From the NCBI GenBank assembly GCA_002725995.1, contig PBRQ01000095.1, forward strand, positions 62,001-126,000: 64,000 bases of DNA, read 5' to 3'. Source of the stretch: Gammaproteobacteria bacterium (GTDB taxonomy: Bacteria > Pseudomonadota > Gammaproteobacteria > Pseudomonadales > Azotimanducaceae). The notes under the pieces are model-generated. The model ran no database searches and was not told the origin of the DNA. It saw nothing but the letters and a program-made list of their open reading frames with translations. How positions within the stretch are numbered: position 1 is the first letter of the stretch; every line of letters starts with the position of its first letter. A program made the translations under genes and the position numbers. Shown piece after piece: positions 43,695 through 52,926 of this stretch.

Positions 43695-43960
43695 TTTTTT
43701 AGGATTTCGATATCCTCTCGGGCTTCATCAAGTTCCTTTTTCAGGCGTTTATTCTCATCAGCCAGCTCAATCGACTTCTCACTTCCTGAACGTAAAAATG
43801 CTTCACCGCCAAGACGATCAATCTCTTCTTTCCATCGATAAAGCTTATTGCGAGGGATACCTAGTTCTCTTGCTAGATCACTCGGTGACTTCTCCCCAAC
43901 CTCAAGTTGGTGTACTGCTTCTCGTTTGAACTCTGTTGTAAAGATTCTTCTTTTCCTCAT
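43661..43960 (-). CDS. IS3-family transposase OrfA
   Basis: A 99-residue helix-turn-helix protein: FTTEFKREAVHQLEVGEKSPSDLARELGIPRNKLYRWKEEI is the DNA-binding part, followed by a leucine-rich coiled coil (ELADENKRLKKELDEAREDIEILKKA, shown here by its position at residues 65-91). It binds the IS ends. The sequence a-aaa-aag (43700-43694, minus) before the stop is a classic -1 frameshift site that would fuse OrfA to OrfB. The orfA frame itself is intact. Confidence 0.9.
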   Translation of the reverse strand: MRKRRIFTTEFKREAVHQLEVGEKSPSDLARELGIPRNKLYRWKEEIDRLGGEAFLRSGSEKSIELADENKRLKKELDEAREDIEILKKATKFFAKDLK

Positions 43961-44020
43961 CAGACACTCCTTTCGGGAACATTGTCCCTAGATTAGAATG
44001 TCCGTCAAACTGGGGGAGGT

Positions 44021-46018
44021 TCACTCTGACCCCATTGCCGGCTTCCCGAAAGCAAGCAGCGCATTGCCTGGCATGTGAAAGTACAAACCATAGCCGGAAC
44101 TGATGAACAACATGCCGTTCACACTAATGGGACCAGATCCACCACCCATGGAGCCACCACTTGTTTGCTGGCCCGCCAGGCTGGTGACGGGCTGCGTTGT
44201 ATCGTAGTGCCATATCAGTTTTCCGGTTTTTTCGTCATGTACGCGCAATATCCCATCCATGGCGCCAGCCATCACGATACCCGGGGCTGCCGTAATGGCC
44301 TGGGAAATTCCAGGGTGACAGAAGTCCCGGCCTTTACAGATGTCCGTCGGCGCTGGTTGCTTCCATATCACATCGCCGGTTTTCATATCCAGTGCATAAA
44401 GCCCGGGGCGGGCTGGTTCTGAATATTCGCGGCCATCTGGCATATCCGTAACTGGCACATAAAGCGTATCGCCCGCAGCGGCCATACCAAAATGAATGCC
44501 ACCCTGAACACCACCGCGGCCCACGGGATTTTGCCAGACCACTCGTCCATTCTTGGGGTTCAGGGCATGTACGACGCCTGATTTCTGACCACCAATCACG
44601 AGATCCCGGCCGTCGCTCAGTTGTGCCAGGATGATGCCGGCCGCCATGTCGTAATCGGGGCCGTTTTCCTCCGGGCAGTTGTCATCCTGAACGGTTCCAC
44701 AAGCACCGTTCCAGGCATCATTGGGTGTGCCCTGAAAGGTCCAGCGTACCAAGCCTGTATCCAGGTCTACCGCAAAGATAGCATCACTGGTCTTGGTTGC
44801 AGGGGAGGAAAGGTTTTCTGCTGTACCAAAATAGACCTGCCTGCGAGTAACGTCTACTGCCGGTGCATTCCAGACGGCTGCGCCGGAAGGGCCATATTGC
44901 TGCGTCCCGGAACGATTAATGCCTTTGGCAGTAGGTGGGTCGAAAACGGCGTAACTTTGCCATTTCACTTTTCCATTACTTGCATCATAGGCAACGACGG
45001 AGCCGCGAAATTTGCAGCACTCATAGGCGGGGTTTGTCGGTGGGCCCGTTTCCAACGCTGAAATTGAAACAAGAAGGAGCCCATCATAATAGCTGGGCGT
45101 GCCGGTAATGGTTGCGTTGGGGTGACCATCAGGTCGGTGACGCCAGTTAAGTTTGCCGGTGACCGCACTGATTGAGTAGACATTACCAATAACATCTCCG
45201 AAGAATAATTGTGGGTCATCGGCTCTAAATTTGTCGGCGTTGGGAAAGGCCTCAGTTGTGATGCCGGTTCTGACTTCCCCCGAGGCTTCAAAGGTCCAGC
45301 GAAGACAGCCGGTTTGAGCATCCAGGGCGTAAACCCTGGCATCGTGACCACCAAAGTAAAGTGCGCCCCCCAGTAGTGCCGGTTGCGAACGAATTCGGTT
45401 GGCTCCAGGGACAGCAAAAGCCCACTTCAATTCCAGCTGAGAAAAATCTTTTGCAGAAAGTGGTTGTGCACTGGCTGGAATCATACGTGTATTCTTGAGA
45501 TCAAGTCCCCAGTTATTGAAAACCGGTAGGCTGGTATGATCAAAGGCAGCAGCCTCACCCTTACATTGTGGTGCAGGTTCCGGCTGAGGCTCTCCAAGTT
45601 CGCTGCCTGCTAAATACTCGGCAACCTGCAAACGCTCAGTCTTGGTTAAACTTTGCGATTCGGTTTGCATGAGCCCTGAGTTCATAGAACGCAATACCGC
45701 CTCGGGCGTCATCATACCGATCATGCCCGTATGTGGCGCCTTGGCCACGCCCTGTTCATGACACGTTGCACAGGTTCGCAAATAGACATCACGACCGGGG
45801 TGCGCTTCACGAATCCTCTTCGCTTTTGCCAACGCTTCCATGCTCTCTGCCGCTTCTAGATCCTGCCCTTCGAATACAGCGCCAGTGTGCTTTTGTTGTT
45901 GATTATGTTGTTCTGAGGGTACGCAGGCGGTCGCGAGCAGACTGAGCAGACAGGTGATCAGGCGAGTGCGGCGCAGAATGTCATTGGTTGAGAAATCAGC
46001 AGTTGGGAAATTGGTCAT
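44021..46018 (-). CDS. PQQ-dependent dehydrogenase lipoprotein with N-terminal heme c
   Basis: A 665-residue quinohemoprotein. A lipobox (LLATAC, Cys32) marks it as an envelope lipoprotein, with a somewhat long region before the hydrophobic part. A cytochrome c domain follows (CATCH at Cys83-His87), and then an eight-bladed PQQ propeller with repeated GxVxALDxxTGxxxW motifs. This domain order occurs in polyvinyl-alcohol-dehydrogenase-type enzymes, which oxidise bulky or polymeric alcohols in the periplasm. The stop codon TGA is formed by the terminal bases of the IS3 element; before insertion it would have been TAA, so the protein is unchanged. Confidence 0.88.
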   Translation of the reverse strand: MTNFPTADFSTNDILRRTRLITCLLSLLATACVPSEQHNQQQKHTGAVFEGQDLEAAESMEALAKAKRIREAHPGRDVYLRTCATCHEQGVAKAPHTGMIGMMTPEAVLRSMNSGLMQTESQSLTKTERLQVAEYLAGSELGEPQPEPAPQCKGEAAAFDHTSLPVFNNWGLDLKNTRMIPASAQPLSAKDFSQLELKWAFAVPGANRIRSQPALLGGALYFGGHDARVYALDAQTGCLRWTFEASGEVRTGITTEAFPNADKFRADDPQLFFGDVIGNVYSISAVTGKLNWRHRPDGHPNATITGTPSYYDGLLLVSISALETGPPTNPAYECCKFRGSVVAYDASNGKVKWQSYAVFDPPTAKGINRSGTQQYGPSGAAVWNAPAVDVTRRQVYFGTAENLSSPATKTSDAIFAVDLDTGLVRWTFQGTPNDAWNGACGTVQDDNCPEENGPDYDMAAGIILAQLSDGRDLVIGGQKSGVVHALNPKNGRVVWQNPVGRGGVQGGIHFGMAAAGDTLYVPVTDMPDGREYSEPARPGLYALDMKTGDVIWKQPAPTDICKGRDFCHPGISQAITAAPGIVMAGAMDGILRVHDEKTGKLIWHYDTTQPVTSLAGQQTSGGSMGGGSGPISVNGMLFISSGYGLYFHMPGNALLAFGKPAMGSE

Positions 46019-46096
46019 GGGTTCGTCCGTCCGTATCCAGTCTTGGTTAGTCAGCCCTGTGGTCCTTTTCGAGAAAATTTACAAATGTGACCAAGA

Positions 46097-46555
46097 CTAA
46101 ACGGTCTGCAAAATCTGCGCAACGCCATCTGGGTTGTCGATCATTAGATGATGGCCGCCTTCCAGCGTATGTGTTTGCCAGTTCGTATCATCCTTAAGCT
46201 GGTCATAGTGGCCATGGGTAGATGGATGTTCAAATGCGGGCGCCAATATGTAGTGTCGGTTGGTGAGGGCCTTGTAATCCCCTGTTAGCCTGATGGGCTG
46301 GCTAAAACATTTCAATGGATGGTCATACACTTATTGTCTACCCATGCCCGGTCACTCTCGTTTACTCCAAACGCCTCAGCAGTCATGGGTGGGACTGTTT
46401 TTCCACCGGAAGCTGCTGCCTGCTCATTAAATGTATCTGTAAAACTCTGGGGAACCGTATCGAACATGGATTGACCATCTTCTGGAACCAGTGCGTCGAG
46501 ATAGACTAGCGTTCTAATGTAGCCAGGCACCATGGACCAATACAAAGTTTGTCAT
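46097..46555 (-). pseudogene. Internally deleted alpha/beta hydrolase
   Basis: The first residues, MTNFVLVHGAW (ATG at 46553-46555), are the classic start of a small alpha/beta hydrolase. Directly afterwards the sequence jumps, in another frame, to IRTLVYLDALVPEDGQS, which in relatives comes some 80 residues later, so the region with the nucleophile serine is gone. A second frame change at about 46325-46335 separates WVDNKC from YDHPLKCFSQPIRL. The C-terminal part ends with GGHHLMIDNPDGVAQIL, including the catalytic His. The gene is dead. Confidence 0.8.
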
Positions 46556-46615
46556 CACTTAGCCTCTTTTGTTAGCCGGCCCTTTAGCGAGACCTGCTCC
46601 CTGATAAAAGTTAGC

Positions 46616-47830
46616 TTAAAGGTCGGCTGCACCAACGATACTCAGCACTTCATTGCATCCATCTTCAATCATAGAAGCCCGGGCGTCGCGCATGATCTTC
46701 TCCACCGGGTATTCACGGCTCAGGCCATTGCCGCCGAATATCTGAATGGCTTCACTGGCTACATCGAAAGCAACCCTGGTGCAGTATGTTTTAGAAGCGA
46801 TGGCATAGTGCAATTGCCCGTCATCCCTGGTGTTGTTGAATATTGAAACCTTGCGCGCATAGGCGCTGGCTGTTTCTACCTTTCGGTACATGTCAAAAAG
46901 CCGCAGCTTTACACTCTGATGTTCAATTATCGGTTTTCCCCCCTGCACTCGCTCATGCGCATATGCCCTGGCCAGGTCAAACGCGGAGCGGGCAACACCG
47001 CAGAAGGTTACACCCATAAAGGAATTCATGAGGGTCAGGGTGCTGTACAGCTGATCCGGGTAACCCTCCTGGTCAATCACCATGTACTGCTTTGGAATTC
47101 TTACCTCATCGAAGAATATTTCACCTTGGCACATTGCACGCTGACCAATCTTGTCCAGGGGTTTACCCTTGGATACACCAGGAAAATCCAGTGGTATCAC
47201 GGCAACGCCACCACCATGAAACCCCCGGTCTCCTCCAATCGTGCAGTAAAGGGCGGCAACCGTTGCAATCGGGCCATTTGAAACCCAGCTCGACTTTTGT
47301 CCTCTGATGACATAGTCGTCACCATCGCGCTTGGCTATGCAATTAGCCTTGAGGTTGGCATCCTTAAAGTGCGGTTCCGTAAGTGCGAGGGTATCGCTGC
47401 CGTGGTCTGGCTCGGTAATTGCCCAGCAACCAATTTCCTTGTTGCCGGGTTTGGTGAAACGATCTATGAGTTCAGCGCTTCCTGATGCTTCAGCAAACCC
47501 CGCAACAAAACCACCACCGCGAGAGCCCAGGGAAAGGCCAAGACCCGCATCACCCCAACCTTTTTCCTCACAGATAATTGCCTGAATACGTGCCTGCTGT
47601 AGCGGTGTCAAATCTGAATCTTCCCGTTGAAACTCCTCGATACCGAGCGCCTCATACTGATCAAATGCATCCCAGAGCGGCGAGCCATCAGCGATTACAT
47701 CTTTAGGGTCATGGAGTTTGTCAATCTCCTGGCCGAGCGGGCGCATAATATCCTCTGCAAAGCGATGCACGGTGCTTTGAATTTCCCGCTCTACATCCGT
47801 GAGTTCGAACTCTAAATCGATTGACGACAT
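46616..47830 (-). CDS. Acyl-CoA dehydrogenase
   Basis: A 404-residue FAD-dependent acyl-CoA dehydrogenase. Landmarks are CWAITEPDHGSDTLALTEPHF, GQKSSWVSNGPIATVAALY, the C-terminal IFGGNGLSREYPVEKIMRDARASMIEDGCNEVL. Two ATGs stand side by side (47833 and 47830), and GGAG supports either; an upstream frame adds residues that do not fit the family. It is followed on the same strand by the broken hydrolase and preceded by a TetR gene in the same direction, which may control it. Confidence 0.9.
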   Translation of the reverse strand: MSSIDLEFELTDVEREIQSTVHRFAEDIMRPLGQEIDKLHDPKDVIADGSPLWDAFDQYEALGIEEFQREDSDLTPLQQARIQAIICEEKGWGDAGLGLSLGSRGGGFVAGFAEASGSAELIDRFTKPGNKEIGCWAITEPDHGSDTLALTEPHFKDANLKANCIAKRDGDDYVIRGQKSSWVSNGPIATVAALYCTIGGDRGFHGGGVAVIPLDFPGVSKGKPLDKIGQRAMCQGEIFFDEVRIPKQYMVIDQEGYPDQLYSTLTLMNSFMGVTFCGVARSAFDLARAYAHERVQGGKPIIEHQSVKLRLFDMYRKVETASAYARKVSIFNNTRDDGQLHYAIASKTYCTRVAFDVASEAIQIFGGNGLSREYPVEKIMRDARASMIEDGCNEVLSIVGAADL

Positions 47831-47962
47831 CATGGTCTCCAGCACTTCGTGACAATTTGCAAGCATGGGAGAATTCACTGCAAACAGCAAGTTGCGTTTC
47901 GAGGACTGGAATCAGTTGGAAGGTGATCTCAAAACACATTTGCACAGGGCCGGTATTGAGAT

Positions 47963-48655
47963 CTAGGTCTTGGATCCTATCAATTTGGTGATCGCTTTCG
48001 TTTCTTTTGACACAGGTGCGCTTAAAAGCCCAACTAGTTCATCTATCAGGTTATTCAGGAATAGGTCTGCCAGCGGGCCCTGGAAAGCGCTTTTCTGGCG
48101 AGAGTGATGGCTCATGGAAATGGAACAGAGCCTGACCGCGCTATCCATTCGCTGTAGGTAAGCTCCGCTATTCAGGTGGGGAAGTGCGGTGCGCAGTAAT
48201 TTGCTTGTTTGCAGGGCGCTTGTCCCGTGGATTTCCTTTTCTTCCACCAGGGACAGGGCAGAATTTGGAGTCAGTGCGATTTCATGACCGAAGGCAATGA
48301 CAAATTGGCAAAATGCCGGATTCGACTTTGCGAGCAGAAATGTCGGTAGGACCATGACTTCACACAGGTCCCTCAATGCTGGTTTTTCATTGTCAGCCAG
48401 AATTTTCTTGAGCATCGCCGTACGCTTTTCATGGATTTCTTCGTTGCGAGACTCAAGGATAGCTCTAATCAGACCTTGCATATTCTCAAAATGGTACTGT
48501 AGGGCTGACTGGTTCTTTTGACCAGAGGCCTCTACGATTTCACGAATCGAAACATTCTCGATACCTTTTTGCGCAATTAGCTTTTCTGCCGCGCGCATGA
48601 GGGCATTTCGAGTGGATACACTGCTGCTTTTCTTGCCTTCCAACGGACTATTCAT
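47963..48655 (-). CDS. TetR-family regulator
   Basis: A 230-residue TetR-type regulator. The N-terminal helix-turn-helix (residues about 15-65) reads RNALMRAAEKLIAQKG, VSIREIVEASGQKNQSALQYHF. It differs from the tandem pair at 23.8-25.1 kb and has an extra basic N-terminus. The neighbour read after it is an acyl-CoA dehydrogenase, a common arrangement for regulators of fatty-acid or isoprenoid catabolism. No conspicuous palindrome is visible in the 97 bp upstream. Confidence 0.88.
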   Translation of the reverse strand: MNSPLEGKKSSSVSTRNALMRAAEKLIAQKGIENVSIREIVEASGQKNQSALQYHFENMQGLIRAILESRNEEIHEKRTAMLKKILADNEKPALRDLCEVMVLPTFLLAKSNPAFCQFVIAFGHEIALTPNSALSLVEEKEIHGTSALQTSKLLRTALPHLNSGAYLQRMDSAVRLCSISMSHHSRQKSAFQGPLADLFLNNLIDELVGLLSAPVSKETKAITKLIGSKT

Positions 48656-48752
48656 TCCTTGTTCGCGTGATGAAGTAGTGATGAATTATAGAACATGAGC
48701 GGTTTATAGTTATAGATGGTCATGAGCTCTAACACATATTTGCATAACTGAC

Positions 48753-49402
48753 TCACCGCTTTGGAAGCTTGTGATCCGCGGGCAGGGTACAGGTTCGCTT
48801 CATTCTCGTTGTGCTGCCATCGGCATATTCCCATACCAGCTGTTCTCCATCGAGATAACGCTTTACCACAACGGGTCCCCAGCCAAAAACATGAAAATCC
48901 AGCACGCCCTGGTTCCATATCATGCTGGCCGATGTTCGTGGACAAAAGGGCTTGTTACCAATTCTGAAAATTACTCCCGCGGTGTCGTTAGTATTTTCAC
49001 CGAGAGTGCTGTTCGGACCATAGTCATGGATAACTCCGCTCTGGTAACCACCACCCGACGACCGCATTGTTCAATCCGTTCCACGTGATCGCCATTTATT
49101 TCCTGCCAGAGTCCCCTGATGTCATCGGCACCAGCCGCCAGGGGTTCTTTGCATTCGGCCAGTATCGGTAGAGGAAAATGTGTATAGTTGCACCCAGGGG
49201 TGTTGCCCTTGGGAATATTTGCTGCCATTTTTCCGTTCCCGTCAAGTTTGGGGAGGTCGCAATAGTTGACCAGGCTGCCATCGCCGGCAAGCGTCGCCGG
49301 GTCGGTAGTGACGGGCGATCTTGGTGAAAGAAACAGCACACAGAATGCAAAAAGAATCAAAAGCGTGAAGCTGACTGCCAGGCGTATCAGTAGAGTTTTC
49401 AT
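48753..49402 (-). pseudogene. Membrane-anchored protein of unknown function, split by a frameshift
   Basis: The first part (from 49402) starts with a hydrophobic segment (LAVSFTLLILFAFCVLF) and reads through GLWQEINGDHVERIEQCGRRVVVT. The continuation, GVIHDYGPNSTLGENTND..WEYADGSTTRMKR, is in another frame, with the change at about 49045-49055. Both parts are clearly one protein of about 216 residues. I recognise the GEHVERIEQCGDRVVVT-like style of a small gammaproteobacterial family but cannot name it. The lesion may be a real mutation or a base-calling error. Confidence 0.6.
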
Positions 49403-49435
49403 GGCAGCACTTTGGCGAGCGATTCTAGCAAACTG

Positions 49436-50554
49436 CTAGAGCCAGACTTCCAGGTTGTTCTCGCGGCCAATACCTCTCGTCAGTTTGAGATCGAGCACTG
49501 CCTTCATGTCGCAAGCTGACAACATGCCGGCGACACCCTTCTTGCTCTGATCGTCGAGTGACGCGTATTCATCCTGCACACGTTTCAACAGATAGAACCG
49601 GTAGGGTTGCGCCAGAGCGTTTATAGTGGTGCCGTGGACTTCGAACGAACCAAGGCCGACTCCCCTGAGAAGTGGCGTGCCGGGAGTAAGATCTTTTTGT
49701 GAATCAAGCCAGTCATTGATGCAGTGGGCTGCAGCTTTGGTTTCTGGTACAAAGTCGATTGCAATGTGCTTCAACAGCTTGATCAAGGTTTCAGGTACAT
49801 CATCATCGGGCAGGTATTCAGCATCCTGTATTTCAAACTCACCCAGGTCCAGCTCTGGGCGATTCATTCGCTCTACCCACCTGAAAAGACGCACAGCATG
49901 CTTCTGCATCAGTGACAGGGGTTTTGGATCACGGCCAAGGTGACCATAGAAGGGTGCAATCATGCCGAAATCACCTACGCACGGTTTACCACCGAGCAGA
50001 TATGGCTGGTCAGCAAAATGAAGGTTGAGCTTTTGCAGTAATTCCAGGTACAGGGTTTCCACCAGCTCAAAGGTTACCGGTACCGCGCCAAATGCCATGC
50101 AGGCCGCCCGCATTTGATTCGCTGCCGCATCAGCTTTCTCTTCTCTGTTAGGACCACGGGGCATCATGGATTGAAAATGGAACCTGAGAAATTCCAGATT
50201 CTTGTCGTCAAAATTCCATCGATAGTGCATGGCCGGGCGAAGCATTCCCTCGGCGCCAATTACATCAAACAGCCTGCTCAGTATGCGTTGCTTTGGTGTC
50301 ACGGGTGAGAATAAATGCCCATTCATGTTCTCATAGTGGTCAACGATCGCAGCCCCATCCCGAATGACTTCACCCTCCGGGGTTTCAATGGTGGGCACGC
50401 TCGCCCTGCCACCAGCCTTTGGGATGACTATGTCCCGAGTGTGTTCAGTGGTCGGCGTTGTCTCACGGTACGTCAGCCCTGCCTTGATCAGGTAACTTCT
50501 TGCCCTGCCGGTGTATAGGGACAAGGGCGAGCCATATAGCACTATTTCGTTCAT
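49436..50554 (-). CDS. Glutathione S-transferase family protein (long form)
   Basis: A 372-residue protein. Residues 1-80 form a thioredoxin-like GST N-terminal domain (LYGSPLSLYTGRARSYLIKAGLTYRE, and VPTIETPEGEVIRDGAAI for glutathione binding). A helical GST C-terminal domain follows to about 230, then an extra domain of about 130 residues unlike standard GSTs. The same long form occurs in the broken gene at 58464-59558, so the window holds two paralogues. The function is unknown; detoxification or an isomerase or ether-cleavage role are possible. Confidence 0.85.
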   Translation of the reverse strand: MNEIVLYGSPLSLYTGRARSYLIKAGLTYRETTPTTEHTRDIVIPKAGGRASVPTIETPEGEVIRDGAAIVDHYENMNGHLFSPVTPKQRILSRLFDVIGAEGMLRPAMHYRWNFDDKNLEFLRFHFQSMMPRGPNREEKADAAANQMRAACMAFGAVPVTFELVETLYLELLQKLNLHFADQPYLLGGKPCVGDFGMIAPFYGHLGRDPKPLSLMQKHAVRLFRWVERMNRPELDLGEFEIQDAEYLPDDDVPETLIKLLKHIAIDFVPETKAAAHCINDWLDSQKDLTPGTPLLRGVGLGSFEVHGTTINALAQPYRFYLLKRVQDEYASLDDQSKKGVAGMLSACDMKAVLDLKLTRGIGRENNLEVWL

Positions 50555-50688
50555 CGAAGCTCCTAGTTAGTTCTTGTCAGTATTCTAGCGTCGAACGGCT
50601 AGTTCCTTCTGCAAGTGATTGCTACTAAAGTTTAACCGTTTCTAAGTTTTTCAAATCTCGATCATATTCCACAATTTACGGACAGGAA

Positions 50689-52320
50689 CTAGTTTGACCA
50701 GATAATAGTTTCGAAATCCGTATCCGGTTTCCTGTCTATCGTGTAGTCAATAGCAATGGGTGCCTCAACTAGCGCTGGCCAGAGTGGCTCGACCATCTGT
50801 TCGTCCATGGCGTAAAGCGCTTTTCGCATCTTCTGAAGCTGCTGCGGATTTGAGTCACTCAAGTTCTGTTGCTCTGTTGGGTCATCACTAAGATTGTATA
50901 GCCAGGTTTTACCGTTTTGTTCCTGTAGCTGAAACTTCCATCCCTTCTCTTGCAAAACCTTGTAGCCACCTGTTCGCCAGAAGAGGGGTCTATCAAGGGC
51001 AGGCTGTGGATCCTGCAACGCATAGTCAAGAATGTTCACACCATCGATGATTCGATCGTCAGGCTGCTCGGCTCCGGCAGCGGCAAGGGCGGTCGAGAAT
51101 ATATCGATGTGTGCAACCGGTGAATCGTACTGACTGCCCGCAGTTATCCTTTCTGGCCAACGAATAAAATAAGGTGCGTGAATGCCGCCTTCAAAAAAGG
51201 TGATCTTCCAGCCGCGGTAAGGCTTGTTCAGATCCGGCAAGCCGACGTAGCTAGCGCCACCATTGTCGCTGGTGAAAATGACGAGGGTGTTGTCGGATAT
51301 GTCATTGTCATCCAAGGCCGCGAGTACCTGCCCGATGCCTCGATCCAGCCCACGCAGCATCGCAGCATAGGTGCGCTCAGTGTGGTCTGTAATATGATTA
51401 AGCGCATCATAATCAGCCTTTTCCGCCTGCAATGGCGTATGGGGTGCGTTGTAGGCCAGGTACATAAAAAAGGGTCTGTTGCGATTAGCGGCAATGGCCC
51501 GAACAGCCTGCTGGCTGAAATAGTCGGTCATGTGTGAATCCGGCGTGAAGCGCTCACCGTCGTTAAAACGCACTGCATAGCTCAGGTTGGCCCATAGAAA
51601 CTTGTCGATAGGGTCAAAATCCTGTTTGGAATTCACGACCTGCGTATCGCCTGGATCCATGAACATTGCGGCACCGGGCAGGAATCCCAGGAACTCATCG
51701 AACCCCTGATCATTTGGCCTCATGCCTTCACTGGTACCAAGGTGCCACTTGCCTAGCGCGATGGAGTGATACCCCTTATCCCTTAACATTTCCGGCAGTG
51801 TCAGTTCACTGGACGGCAAACCAAGATCATCTGATGGTGGGTAGTTCTCTGCACTTTCCTCAATAAAACCGTCGCCCCCTACCATTTTTGCAAACTGGAC
51901 AACTGCGGGCGTAAACTCGAAGCCAACGCGTGTGGGATAGCGACCGGTGAGCAGTGCTGCGCGCGATGGTGCGCAGGTGCCGTTACCTGCATAGCCGTTC
52001 GGAAAATGCATACCCTCGGACGCGATTGAGTCGATGCTTGGTGTCGGGACACTGCCATCAGCGATTCCACCACCATAGAAACTAAAATCATTGAAACCGA
52101 GGTCATCAGCAACGATCAGGATGATGTTTGGTGGCTGACCTTCACCAACAGGATCAGATGGACCTGCCTGCCAGGTAATGGCCTGGTTCTCACCGACCGG
52201 ATGCGCAATTCTGGAAATGAAACCAGGCAGGTAATACCAGTACTGGGACGCTAGAATGCCGGTGACCGTAACAACAACTGCGAGGCTGACCAGCGCTTTC
52301 TTCATGAAGACCCTTTTCAT
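50689..52320 (-). CDS. Sulfatase (arylsulfatase family)
   Basis: A 543-residue type I sulfatase. It has an N-terminal hydrophobic segment (residues 7-24) serving as signal or anchor, the metal residues in IVADDLGFNDF (Asp72, Asp73), and the formylglycine motif CAPSRAALLTGR with Cys116. KWHLG and a C-terminal LYNLSDDPTEQQNL segment are also typical. It needs a formylglycine-generating enzyme, which is not in this window. It would release sulfate from an aryl or alkyl sulfate ester in the periplasm. Its ATG overlaps the stop of the upstream GST gene by three bases. Confidence 0.92.
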   Translation of the reverse strand: MKRVFMKKALVSLAVVVTVTGILASQYWYYLPGFISRIAHPVGENQAITWQAGPSDPVGEGQPPNIILIVADDLGFNDFSFYGGGIADGSVPTPSIDSIASEGMHFPNGYAGNGTCAPSRAALLTGRYPTRVGFEFTPAVVQFAKMVGGDGFIEESAENYPPSDDLGLPSSELTLPEMLRDKGYHSIALGKWHLGTSEGMRPNDQGFDEFLGFLPGAAMFMDPGDTQVVNSKQDFDPIDKFLWANLSYAVRFNDGERFTPDSHMTDYFSQQAVRAIAANRNRPFFMYLAYNAPHTPLQAEKADYDALNHITDHTERTYAAMLRGLDRGIGQVLAALDDNDISDNTLVIFTSDNGGASYVGLPDLNKPYRGWKITFFEGGIHAPYFIRWPERITAGSQYDSPVAHIDIFSTALAAAGAEQPDDRIIDGVNILDYALQDPQPALDRPLFWRTGGYKVLQEKGWKFQLQEQNGKTWLYNLSDDPTEQQNLSDSNPQQLQKMRKALYAMDEQMVEPLWPALVEAPIAIDYTIDRKPDTDFETIIWSN

Positions 52321-52925
52321 GAAGACATGGCTTTCTGAAATGCCGGGCGTTGTTCGACGCGCGAAATGTAACCCTTCAGGTTAGCCATCTCTTCGGTTAC
52401 AGATCCGAGCAGGTTGCTCATATAACTGGCGTGTCCCAGCATGATGTCAGCTCCTGAAAAATTACCGATAAGATAGTCATTGCCAGCCAGCACCTCATCG
52501 ACCGGAACGAGAGCTCTGGTCAACAGACGTTGCGCCTGGGCGAGTACTGTTTCATCGCGCTTATCCTCTGGCAGCAGAATCGTCTGCACTACGATCGTGT
52601 TGACCGGAGGCATTACCATACCTTCACAGTAGTGAAACCACTGCAGGTAAGGTGGAAATTCAGGCGCCTCTGTCGCTGGTTTCAGGCCGCCGTTCTTATG
52701 CCGTTCAAGAACATAGTCGACGATGGCGCCCGATTCATAAATACTGATATCACCATCTTCCAGGACCGGCACTCGACCCAGCGGATGCCGGGCACGGTGC
52801 TCATCTGACTTCAGGTCTTTCGGATGAAAGTCCATTCGATTCAGTTCATAGGGAAGTTCCAGTTCCTCCAGTAGCCAGACGATCCGTCCGGCCCTGGAGT
52901 TGGGGGCAAAGTGCAGCTGCAACAT
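52317..52925 (-). CDS. Glutathione S-transferase
   Basis: A 202-residue GST with the N-terminal thioredoxin fold (LHFAPNSRAGRIVWLLEELELPYE) and the glutathione-binding RVPVLEDGDISIYESGAIVDY. The C-terminal helical domain is ordinary. I place the start at the ATG at 52925, one base after the thiolase stop (TAG-t-ATG), which means translational coupling. It is followed by the sulfatase with overlapping codons. The order thiolase, GST, sulfatase is one transcript. Confidence 0.9.
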   Translation of the reverse strand: MLQLHFAPNSRAGRIVWLLEELELPYELNRMDFHPKDLKSDEHRARHPLGRVPVLEDGDISIYESGAIVDYVLERHKNGGLKPATEAPEFPPYLQWFHYCEGMVMPPVNTIVVQTILLPEDKRDETVLAQAQRLLTRALVPVDEVLAGNDYLIGNFSGADIMLGHASYMSNLLGSVTEEMANLKGYISRVEQRPAFQKAMSS

Positions 52926-52926
52926 A

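Larger units (their letters stand above)
42783..44023 (-). mobile_element. Defective IS3-family insertion sequence
   Basis: A 1241-bp element with related ends. The left end reads tgatgttcccccagtttttc and the inverse of the right end tgaacctcccccagtttgac; both begin TG and share CCCCCAGTTT at the same offset and CGGACAT just after. A 3-bp direct repeat, CTC, flanks the element (42780-42782 and 44024-44026), as expected for IS3-type transposition. It encodes orfA and orfB on the minus strand. The orfB reading frame is broken twice, so the copy cannot move by itself. Confidence 0.88.
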
